A stretch of 11,077 nucleotides of DNA from Phycisphaerae bacterium (lineage in GTDB: Bacteria > Planctomycetota > Phycisphaerae > Sedimentisphaerales > Anaerohalosphaeraceae), in NCBI GenBank assembly GCA_021736615.1, contig JAIPFN010000195.1:1-11077 (forward strand), written 5' to 3'. Below are positions 1 to 5,776 of the stretch, one piece after another (position 1 is the first letter of the stretch; the number at the start of each line of letters is the position of its first letter). The translations under genes were made by a program, and so were the position numbers. Below the pieces are notes generated by a model. That model was not told where the DNA came from. It saw only the letters and a program-made list of their open reading frames with translations, and ran no database searches.

Positions 1-897
1 GTCATCAAAACCTGTTGTCAGCTGCTTTAGGTTCTGGCGGATATTCGCCGCCTGCTTTTCGATCTTTAAACCGTGCAGCCCCATCACTATAGTCATCAGG
101 TACGCATATAACAGATTCGGCGAGACGGGGATCACCTTTTTATCCAGAGCATATTTCAGCAGGTCCGTTTTGTCGGCGGGCAGATTGATGATCGTTTCAT
201 AATAAACATTCTCAGCGGGTATATACATCAGTGCAAAGTCAAGCGTTCCCTCGACGGGCAAAATATAATTGTCTGCGATCTTGTCAATATGTTTGGTAAC
301 GTCCCGCTGGAACTGCCTTCGCAATTTCGTACGTTCGTCGTCGGTGTCTGCACTGTTTAGCTGTTCGAAAGAAGGCAGCGGAAACTTTGCATCTATGGGA
401 ACATTGAAGTCCGGCAGCTGAACGAGTGCGTCAACGATCTTTCCATTTTTAAAAGTATATTGAAGCCTAAAGCTATTTGCCGGTAGGATTTCGCTAAGCA
501 GATTTTCCAAAGACCTCTCTCCAAGCTGGCCGCGAAGCTTTGGACTTTTTAGTATATCCTGCAATTTGCGTACATCAGTTCCCAGATTGACCATCTGGTC
601 GCTGGAACCTTTCAGCTCGCCAAGCTGCTTGTGCAGTTTATTCAAAGTCTCCTGGCTGGACCTGACGTACTGGCTGATGTCCTTTTGTCCGGACTGTAAA
701 TTTTTCTCAAGGGCCTCGGTAGATTTTTCCTGTGACCCCTTAATCGTTTCGATCTGATTTTGCAAAAGCATTATCGACGCCGACTGGGCGGACAGATCGC
801 GGCGGCTTTGCGAATTATTAGATATAAGAATCGCAAGCAGGATCAGCGCACCGACCAGAAGTATCGCAACTATTGTTAACAGTACTGTTGTCATCAT
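1..897 (-). CDS. rmuC: DNA recombination protein RmuC, N-terminal part (cut by window start)
   Basis: RmuC-family protein, linked in E. coli to limiting rearrangements at inverted repeats; the C-terminal half is a nuclease-like domain. The frame is open from ATG at 897 to base 1 (299 codons, no stop), so the C-terminus is outside the window. Residues 1-27 form a membrane anchor (MMTTVLLTIVAILLVGALIL). About 30-115 is a charged, heptad-like coiled coil. The RmuC core follows, recognisable from LRGQLGERSLENLL, LPDFNVPIDAKFPLPSFEQL (the conserved DAKFPL), then FALMYIPAENVYYE and the NLLYAYLMTIVMGL and EKQAANIRQNL segments. A second ATG at 894 is also possible. GAAAGGG lies a few bases upstream as ribosome binding site. 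Confident family call; the exact role in this organism is inferred from the family. Confidence 0.93.
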   Translation of the reverse strand, partial: MMTTVLLTIVAILLVGALILLAILISNNSQSRRDLSAQSASIMLLQNQIETIKGSQEKSTEALEKNLQSGQKDISQYVRSSQETLNKLHKQLGELKGSSDQMVNLGTDVRKLQDILKSPKLRGQLGERSLENLLSEILPANSFRLQYTFKNGKIVDALVQLPDFNVPIDAKFPLPSFEQLNSADTDDERTKLRRQFQRDVTKHIDKIADNYILPVEGTLDFALMYIPAENVYYETIINLPADKTDLLKYALDKKVIPVSPNLLYAYLMTIVMGLHGLKIEKQAANIRQNLKQLTTGFDD

Positions 898-920
898 TTT
901 TTTCCCTTTCAGTGCCCGCC

Positions 921-949
921 AGTATAACCTGATACGGCCCGGCGGTCAA
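921..949 (-). promoter_or_regulatory. Sigma70-type promoter of rmuC
   Basis: Read on the minus strand there is TTGACC (944-949) and TATACT (921-926) separated by exactly 17 bases. The expected start of transcription is near 914, giving a short 5' leader that contains GAAAGGG just ahead of the rmuC ATG. This is the best promoter match in the window. It reads away from the lipoprotein genes, so rmuC is transcribed separately from them. Confidence 0.7.
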
Positions 950-1046
950 TGAGATTATGGCAGTCGATAGAAACAAAAGCGTCAGAGCACAAGCTCTCCG
1001 AATTAGCGTTTTTTCTATTGATAATCCAATCTAATCCAAATACCCG

Positions 1047-1074
1047 ACTTACGACTCACGACTTACGACTCACG
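1047..1074. repeat. Heptamer tandem repeat, four units (ACTYACG)
   Basis: Four perfect-length heptamers follow one another: ACTTACG, ACTCACG, ACTTACG, ACTCACG. The two variants alternate strictly, so it can also be read as a 14-mer present twice. It lies in the non-coding gap between the divergent rmuC and DUF11 lipoprotein genes. No function can be assigned. Its 7-base period matches the repeats at 5082, 8540 and 9177, although the sequence differs. Confidence 0.85.
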
Positions 1075-1136
1075 AAATATTTTCTAAAATTATTGAAAAA
1101 AGCATTAAATTCGGTAAAGAAATTTTAATCCCTGTG

Positions 1137-1209
1137 CCGAATGGTATTGCCGAACGCGGCTTGCAAAGTGGGGCAAGCGAGATTCGAGTCGGACTAATAA
1201 GTCATTCGG
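1137..1209 (+). promoter_or_regulatory. Structured RNA leader of the first DUF11 lipoprotein gene
   Basis: An outer stem CCGAATG (1137-1143) pairs perfectly with CATTCGG (1203-1209). Inside are a possible small hairpin GCCG-aacg-CGGC (1149-1160) and a hairpin GCTTGC-AAAGTGGG-GCAAGC (1159-1178), which compete for two bases, plus GACT-aata-AGTC near 1191-1202. The GCGGCTT and AAGTGGG words recur in the same order in the leader of the paralogous gene (2930-2945). It ends about 90 bases before the ATG at 1298. I do not recognise a known riboswitch class. It could be a cis-regulatory RNA or simply leader sequence inherited with a gene duplication. Confidence 0.4.
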
Positions 1210-1282
1210 AAATTTCTAAGTAGAACAGCTTCCGCAGTAGGCGGTTTCCAAAATTTGACATTAAGTTGTTAATCACTTTTTG

Positions 1283-1289
1283 AAAGGAG
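1283..1289 (+). promoter_or_regulatory. Ribosome binding site that fixes the start at 1298
   Basis: AAAGGAG lies 8 bases before ATG 1298. An in-frame TTG at 1280 would extend the protein by six residues but overlaps this site, and the signal peptide begins naturally at the ATG, so 1298 is the preferred start. Confidence 0.8.
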
Positions 1290-1297
1290 TACGTAAA

Positions 1298-2539
1298 ATG
1301 AAGGTTGGAAAATTATTCATGACGGGGTCCCTGGTTTTTTGCCTGGGACTTAGCATAATGCTTAGCGGTTGTTCCGGTGACGGCGGCGGGGCGAGGCTTG
1401 ATACGGATAACAATATGATAGAGACCCAGCAGGTTGCCTGCGATACTGTCGAGGTGTCCAGGTACATGCAGTACTATCCCGTATCGAGTGACGCCGGCAA
1501 GGCGGTCAGTCTTGAAAAGTTCGCTCCCAAAACGATCAAGGCCGATTCGCCGTTCGATTACGATCTCAAAGTGACCAATATGACAGATTCGACCATTACA
1601 AATGTCGTCGTCGCCGATAAGGTCGCCACTGAGATGGTCTTTGTCGAGTCGTCTATCCCTATGCAGCGGGTTTCGGATAACCAGGTGCAATGGGCAGTCG
1701 GCAGTTTGGAACCGAAAGCTTCGGCGCAGATAAAGTCCAGGGCCGTCGTAAACGGCACCGATTCTGTAATGAGTTGTGCGCAGGTTTTCTATGACTGTCC
1801 GGTTTGTGCGAAAATAACGATACTTAAGACCGACCTGAAACTTTCGATGTCCGCACCGAAAGAGGTAATGTCCTGCGACAGGATCGAGCTTAAATACAAG
1901 GTCGTCAACTACGGCACGGCTGCCGCGTGCGACATCGTTATTAAAGAGACCCTGCCGGACGGACTTATGACCTCAGACGGAAAGGATGTCTTTGAGTTTA
2001 CGCTTGCCTCGCTGGATCCGGGAGAAACCTGGGAGTTTTCAAAAATGGTCGACCCGCTCAAAACCGGTAAGTTTGTCAGCAAGGCGGTTCTTTCGTCTTC
2101 ATCGGTTGACTCGCTCGAATCGAACGCGGTCGAGATAAATGTCGTCGAGCCTGTTATTTCGCTAAAAGAGTCTACTCCGGAAAGCAAACCCTTGGAGGTA
2201 GGCAGGATATTTGAGTATGTTCTCAGCAACGACGGACATGTAACCGCGTCAAACGCTATGATTGTTGCAATGCTTCCGGAAGGAGTGGTGTTGACCAGTG
2301 CCACAGACAACGGCAAGGTTTCCGAAGAGGATCCGCGGCTTGTGTCGTGGAAACTTGGCGATCTTAAACCCAATGCTTCAAAGAAAGTGACAATGGTAAT
2401 AGACGGTCAGGGCGAGATCGTCATCAATCCTCAGGCAGTGGCCAAAGCTAGCTGCTCCCAGGCAGTCGCGGCAACTCCTCTGCCCGAGCTTAAGGAACTT
2501 TTATCCGTGTCGCTGTATAAACCGCTGGTCCCCGAATAA
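1298..2539 (+). CDS. DUF11-repeat (OmcB-like) cysteine-containing lipoprotein, 413 aa
   Basis: Exported envelope lipoprotein. Residues 1-24 are a lipoprotein signal peptide ending in lipobox LSGC with Cys25 as the lipid-modified residue; Ser at +2 fits outer-membrane sorting. Three DUF11 (TIGR01451-type) beta-sandwich repeats follow at roughly 72-172, 180-283 and 287-400, each with the usual pattern 'PFDYDLKVTN', 'LPDGL', 'LDPGE'. Mature cysteines at 48, 160, 167, 170, 193, 211 and 386 may form disulfides; C160, C170, C193 and C211 are conserved in the paralogue at 3224-4771. Against that paralogue it lacks the fourth, most OmcB-like repeat. In chlamydiae OmcB is a disulfide-linked outer-membrane-complex protein; whether this protein has a similar structural role is inference. 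Well separated from neighbours; terminator hairpin at 2663. Confidence 0.85.
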   Translation: MKVGKLFMTGSLVFCLGLSIMLSGCSGDGGGARLDTDNNMIETQQVACDTVEVSRYMQYYPVSSDAGKAVSLEKFAPKTIKADSPFDYDLKVTNMTDSTITNVVVADKVATEMVFVESSIPMQRVSDNQVQWAVGSLEPKASAQIKSRAVVNGTDSVMSCAQVFYDCPVCAKITILKTDLKLSMSAPKEVMSCDRIELKYKVVNYGTAAACDIVIKETLPDGLMTSDGKDVFEFTLASLDPGETWEFSKMVDPLKTGKFVSKAVLSSSSVDSLESNAVEINVVEPVISLKESTPESKPLEVGRIFEYVLSNDGHVTASNAMIVAMLPEGVVLTSATDNGKVSEEDPRLVSWKLGDLKPNASKKVTMVIDGQGEIVINPQAVAKASCSQAVAATPLPELKELLSVSLYKPLVPE

Positions 2540-2662
2540 AATGACGATGCGCGGCTCGCGAGCCTTCTGCTTTGAAAAAACCGCCCGCGAAGGATCGCCA
2601 GGCAATGCAACCTGATTGACGCTCGCGAAACAACCGCAGGACTATGAAAGCTTTCTATACAC

Positions 2663-2696
2663 AAAAACCGGCATGGTCGATGTCATGCCGGTTTTT
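2663..2696. terminator. Bidirectional terminator-type hairpin
   Basis: AAAAACCGGCATG (2663-2675) and CATGCCGGTTTTT (2684-2696) form a perfect 13 bp stem with an 8-base loop, with A-run and T-run at the two feet, the form of an intrinsic terminator working on either strand. It lies about 125 bases after the first lipoprotein gene. A 12-base GC palindrome, GGCTCGCGAGCC (2553-2564), lies just after the stop codon. Confidence 0.75.
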
Positions 2697-2730
2697 GCTG
2701 CGCAACAAAAGCCTGACTTTGTAGCCGCAG

Positions 2731-2778
2731 CCTCTTGCCTCTTGCCTTTCGCACCTTTCGCACCTTTCACACTTTTCA
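2731..2778. repeat. Mixed 7- and 9-base pyrimidine-rich tandem repeats
   Basis: Two CCTCTTG heptamers are followed by a related CCTTTCG and then by three nonamers, CACCTTTCG, CACCTTTCA and CACTTTTCA. The run then decays into similar C/T-rich sequence up to about 2800. It is non-coding and lies between the terminator hairpin and the leader of the second lipoprotein gene. Function unknown; polymerase slippage could explain its growth. Confidence 0.8.
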
Positions 2779-2900
2779 CACTTCAGCCTTCTGCCTGTCA
2801 TCTCTACAACCCTTACAGACGTTAACTTCACTAGTCCTTAGGGTTAGGAATTTCATTTTTTTTCGATTTCTGTAATAAAATATTCGTATAGTTCTTAAGT

Positions 2901-2967
2901 GGTATCCGCTGCTAGCCGATAGTTCGGTTGCGGCTTAGAAGTGGGTAGGCCGCTAAAAGGATGGGCC
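2901..2967 (+). promoter_or_regulatory. Structured leader element resembling the one at 1137-1209
   Basis: A GC-rich island in AT-rich surroundings that folds by eye as a three-way junction: outer stem TATCC (2903-2907) with GGATG (2959-2963), possibly extended by GG/CC; hairpin AGCCGA-tagt-TCGGTT (2914-2929); and directly next to it hairpin GCGGCTTA-GAAGTGGG-TAGGCCGC (2930-2953). The last loop matches AAAGTGGG of the leader at 1165-1172, while the stem sequences differ yet still pair. A six-G run follows. It lies 257 bases before the start of the second lipoprotein gene, so it could be an independent small RNA or part of a long 5' leader. Confidence 0.4.
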
Positions 2968-3087
2968 CGGGGGGTTTCAAGAAAGAGACTCCGGCTGTTA
3001 ATATAATAGATACGACAGGATTGAGTTTAATGAAAGGGCGGACATGGCTAAGAAGAAATATCATTAAGAAAAATGTGTGTTGTGCTA

Positions 3088-3104
3088 TTGTTAATATTTA
3101 ACAA
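3088..3104. promoter_or_regulatory. Perfect palindrome, candidate operator
   Basis: TTGTTAA (3088-3094) and TTAACAA (3098-3104) are perfect inverted arms with a 3-base centre, TAT. The 17-base size and AT-rich symmetric form suit a dimeric transcription factor. It lies 120 bases upstream of the second lipoprotein gene. No regulator can be named. Confidence 0.4.
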
Positions 3105-3149
3105 GTAAAAATCCTGAGTAATCCCGAAACGCACTGTTCTTATGAATTA

Positions 3150-3169
3150 AATAACCAAAGCGGGTTATT
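3150..3169 (+). other. Hairpin in the 5' region of the second lipoprotein gene
   Basis: AATAACC (3150-3156) and GGTTATT (3163-3169) form a 7 bp perfect stem with loop AAAGCG, 54 bases before the start codon. It could act on mRNA stability or attenuation; there is no immediate T-run of terminator type. The rest of 2780-3223 shows no gene that I can support. Confidence 0.35.
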
Positions 3170-3223
3170 CAGGGAAAAAATTCAAATCTGATGTTTTTTA
3201 ATTTTGTTTAGGGGGTATGTACT

Positions 3224-4771
3224 ATGAAACTCAAGAATACAATTTTTACGATCTCAATTATGGCAGGCGTTTTCATTGCCGGGTGCGGTTGTCCGGCTCA
3301 GAAGCAGGCTGCCATGCCGCCGGACCCCGGTCTTTGCGCTGCTCCGGGAGTGGTCGCCTCGACGATGCAGTATCCGGTAAGCGATGCCCAGGGACGGGCA
3401 ATCCATCTGTCGAAACTGACACCGACGCAGGTTATTGTTAACGAACCGTTTGATTATAAGATCAAGGTTCAAAATCTCACAAACCAGAAATTGCTCGATG
3501 TAGTGGTAACCGACGCCAAACCTGACAATATGACCATTAACAGCTCGGATCCGGATATGCAGATTGTCGAAGGAAAGGTCATGTGGGATCTTGGAACTCT
3601 TGCCCCGCACGAGTCAAGGACCATTAGCGTAAGTGCAGTTGCTTCCGATATGGAGTCTATTACCACCTGTGCGGAAGTAACGTTTAAGACACCAACGTGC
3701 GCACAGATAGACATCGTAAGGCCGCAGTTGAGACTTTCCAAGATGGCACCTTCGGATTTAATTAAGTGCGACAGGATCGCCTTGTCTTACATCCTGACAA
3801 ACGAAGGTTCCGCCGCTGCCTGTAATGTCGTCATCGAAGACCAGTTGCCCGAGGGCATGATGACTTCGACCGGTGACAACGTCGTCAGCTTTAATGTCGA
3901 CAGTATCGGTCCCGGAGAATCGCAGCAGTACGAGGCCATCGTCGATGCTTCCAGCACGGGCTTCTTTGCAAGCAGCGCTACAGCAACTTCCGTTAGCAGC
4001 GGCACTGTAACTTCAAATACCACCGAGACTACGATTAGTCAGCCCATGCTCGCGATCCAGGAAACATGTCCCGCAGCTAAGTTTATCGGTAAGTCTCTTA
4101 CGTATGAAATCACCGTCAGCAATACCGGTGACGGAGTCGCCAAGGATACCGTGATCGTAGCGACTATTCCCGAAAACACACAGTTCAAGAAATCTTCCGG
4201 AGGCGGCATGTATACTCATGCTTCACCTGGCGTTGTAACGTGGAAGATCGGCGATCTGGAACCCGGGGAAACAAGGGATGTCACTATGAAATTGCAGCTC
4301 GACGAACCGGGAACACTGTTTACTATGGCTACCGCAAAGGCGTTCTGTGCAGAGACCGCTTCGGATTCATGCAGGACAGAACTTGTGGGCATTCCGGCTA
4401 TATTGCTCGAAGTTGTCGACATATCCGACCCGATCGAAATCGGCGGCATTGAAACATATATAATCACAGTAACCAATCAGGGAAGTGCCGATGACACCAA
4501 CATTGTAATAAACGCTTTGCTTGAAGACACCATGGAATATGTCTCATCCAGCGGACCTACCAGGGCCACTGCTTCCGGAAATAAAATCGTCTTCGATCCG
4601 CTTTCATCGCTGGCAAAGGGAGCACAGGCAAGCTGGAAAGTTAACGTAAAGGCTATCGGAGAAGGTGACGTACGCTTTAGGGCAACGATGGACACCGACG
4701 AATTGGGACGCGTAGTACTGGAGACAGAGGCTACCAGATTCTACCAGGATTTTGATCAGGATTATGAATAG
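3224..4771 (+). CDS. OmcB-like DUF11-repeat cysteine-containing lipoprotein, 515 aa
   Basis: Exported lipoprotein with signal peptide 1-20, lipobox IAGC and lipid-modified Cys21 (Gly at +2). Four DUF11 repeats occupy about 61-160, 168-270, 275-385 and 394-500. The last repeat follows the order seen in chlamydial OmcB as I remember it: 'ISDPIEIGG', 'TVTNQGSADDTN', 'SSSGP', 'ASGNKIVFD', 'GDVR'. Mature cysteines after the anchor are at 23, 38, 149, 159, 182, 200, 282, 375 and 383; this is fewer than OmcB but enough for disulfide linkage. Repeats 1-3 align throughout with the protein at 1298-2539, for example 'KCDRI' and 'AAAC', so the two are tandem paralogues. GGGGG at 3211-3215 is the ribosome binding site. 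The likely role is envelope structure or surface display; this is inferred from the family. Confidence 0.87.
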   Translation: MKLKNTIFTISIMAGVFIAGCGCPAQKQAAMPPDPGLCAAPGVVASTMQYPVSDAQGRAIHLSKLTPTQVIVNEPFDYKIKVQNLTNQKLLDVVVTDAKPDNMTINSSDPDMQIVEGKVMWDLGTLAPHESRTISVSAVASDMESITTCAEVTFKTPTCAQIDIVRPQLRLSKMAPSDLIKCDRIALSYILTNEGSAAACNVVIEDQLPEGMMTSTGDNVVSFNVDSIGPGESQQYEAIVDASSTGFFASSATATSVSSGTVTSNTTETTISQPMLAIQETCPAAKFIGKSLTYEITVSNTGDGVAKDTVIVATIPENTQFKKSSGGGMYTHASPGVVTWKIGDLEPGETRDVTMKLQLDEPGTLFTMATAKAFCAETASDSCRTELVGIPAILLEVVDISDPIEIGGIETYIITVTNQGSADDTNIVINALLEDTMEYVSSSGPTRATASGNKIVFDPLSSLAKGAQASWKVNVKAIGEGDVRFRATMDTDELGRVVLETEATRFYQDFDQDYE

Positions 4772-4874
4772 GCCTGGGCCTTAGCGGTACACTCGTTAAA
4801 TGCGTCAAAGGCTGCAAACCCTGTAGAGTCGGCAGAATCGATAGTCTCTAACAATGAGGGTAGATAGCAAACCA

Positions 4875-4915
4875 GGCGGCTGCGTGCAATCAAAAATGCA
4901 TGCAGCCGCCTTATT
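4875..4915 (+). terminator. Terminator-type hairpin after the OmcB-like gene
   Basis: The arms 4875-4888 (starts GGCGGCTGC) and 4897-4910 (ends GCAGCCGCC) pair over 14 bp, with one G-U in RNA and an 8-base loop. The tail TTATTG is only partly T-rich, so termination may be less than complete. It is about 100 bases after the stop codon at 4771. Confidence 0.6.
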
Positions 4916-4920
4916 GAATA

Positions 4921-5051
4921 TTCGGTTTTGAAAACGTAACAAAATATCCGAACCTTATTGATGTATTTGCGTACTTCAGGAAACGAAGGGTTTATTCCTT
5001 TAACGTAATCCTTCTAGAACCGTAACTGTCTCCATGCCGTTCTGGCATGGA
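4921..5051 (+). other. Two further hairpins upstream of the thioredoxin-like gene
   Basis: The non-coding stretch 4772-5124 holds two more stems besides the terminator. The first is TTCGGTTTTG (4921-4930) pairing with CAAAA (4940-4944) and, past a 3-base bulge, CCGAA (4948-4952). The second is TCCATGCC (5031-5038) with GGCATGGA (5044-5051), 8 bp with a 5-base loop, followed by AT-rich sequence with a short T-run. They may be a second terminator or part of the leader of the gene at 5125. I see no gene here. Confidence 0.4.
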
Positions 5052-5081
5052 ATAATTTCTTTAGTTTAGATTATTGGCTTA

Positions 5082-5113
5082 CAATAACCAATAACCAATA
5101 ATCAATAATCAAT
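5082..5113. repeat. Heptamer tandem repeat CAATAAY, 4.6 units
   Basis: CAATAAC, CAATAAC, CAATAAT, CAATAAT, CAAT run without interruption and end 1 base before GAAAGG, the ribosome binding site of the next gene. The unit is shared with the repeats at 8540-8577 and 9177-9214. Its position means that it would lie in the 5' leader of the thioredoxin-like mRNA or within its promoter region. Confidence 0.88.
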
Positions 5114-5124
5114 CGAAAGGGCCT

Positions 5125-5673
5125 ATGTTGTCTATAGAAAAAAGAAAATTTGGTATTTGCGTTGTTGTATTATTGTTAACCTTTCTGGTTTGCGTAACAG
5201 CCGGCGCAAAATCGTCAGATTCACGGACCGCTCCCGAGATAACCGTTCGTCAGTGGATGACAGATGATCCGCCCGACGTCAAAAATCTTCAGGGTCGTGT
5301 TTATGTCGTTGATTTCTGGGCAACATGGTGCCATTCCTGTGTTGAGGGGATGGAAGAACTCAATAAGATCAATGACAAATACAGCCAACGCGGTTTGGTG
5401 TTTTTGTCGCTTTGCCAGGACAAGTCGCCCGATACTATTACCCAGATGATCGATGAAAAGAACATCAATTTCCACGTCGCCATCGATTACGGCACAGCCG
5501 ACTGGTACGAGGTAAAGTACTACCCAACCGTCGCCGTCGTCAATCACGAAGGCAGGATCGTATGGCAAGGCAAGCCCTGGGACAGTAAGTTTGTCAAATC
5601 GATAGAAAAGGCCATAGCTGCCGCACCTGCTCAGAATCTGCCAACACCAGGATACGCAAAAAACGCGAAATAA
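5125..5673 (+). CDS. Exported TlpA/thioredoxin-like protein, 182 aa
   Basis: Thioredoxin-fold oxidoreductase placed outside the cytoplasm. Residues 8-28 are a hydrophobic signal peptide or membrane anchor (ICVVVLLLTFLVCVTAGA). The active site is WATWCHSC with Cys69 and Cys72; the cis-proline typical of the fold is Pro134 in 'YYPTVAVV', followed by 'GRIVWQG'. A further cysteine is Cys97. TlpA/ResA-type proteins usually reduce disulfides outside the membrane, for example during cytochrome c maturation, but the direction cannot be read from sequence. The position after two cysteine-bearing lipoprotein genes suggests envelope disulfides as a possible substrate. The start is supported by GAAAGG at 5115-5120; the gene has its own terminator at 5694. 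Confidence 0.85.
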   Translation: MLSIEKRKFGICVVVLLLTFLVCVTAGAKSSDSRTAPEITVRQWMTDDPPDVKNLQGRVYVVDFWATWCHSCVEGMEELNKINDKYSQRGLVFLSLCQDKSPDTITQMIDEKNINFHVAIDYGTADWYEVKYYPTVAVVNHEGRIVWQGKPWDSKFVKSIEKAIAAAPAQNLPTPGYAKNAK

Positions 5674-5693
5674 TAAGTTGGATGTAGAATCAT

Positions 5694-5729
5694 AAAAAGG
5701 GATCGGTCAAGCGGCCGGTCCTTTTTTTT
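5694..5729 (+). terminator. Intrinsic terminator of the thioredoxin-like gene
   Basis: GGATCGG and CCGGTCC form a 7 bp stem (with one U-G pair) preceded by AAAAA and followed by eight T, 21 bases after the stop codon. This is a typical Rho-independent terminator and separates the gene from the downstream symporter. Confidence 0.85.
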
Positions 5730-5776
5730 GACCACAAACGCTTGATTTAATGCCCGTTATCAATTAGAATCCCGGT

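Noticed and set aside
1047..1074. CRISPR array
   Set aside because: Units are 7 bases with no spacers, and no cas genes are in the window.
1255..1289. Perfect TTGACA (1255-1260) just before the first lipoprotein gene
   Set aside because: The -10 position after 17 bases is TTTTGA, and transcription from it would start inside or after the ribosome binding site at 1283-1289.
1280..1297. TTG start adding six residues to the DUF11 lipoprotein
   Set aside because: It overlaps the Shine-Dalgarno AAAGGAG; the ATG at 1298 is correctly spaced and begins the signal peptide.
3030..3101. Short open frames starting at 3030 (23 aa) and 3044 (MAKKKYH, with GGGCGG upstream)
   Set aside because: Too short to support as genes, with no recognisable peptide; could be a leader peptide but nothing shows it.
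4772..4870. Possible cyclic-di-GMP riboswitch, because of GGCTGCAAACC
   Set aside because: The remaining GEMM consensus (GNRA loop, ACGCAAAGCC, receptor helix) is missing.
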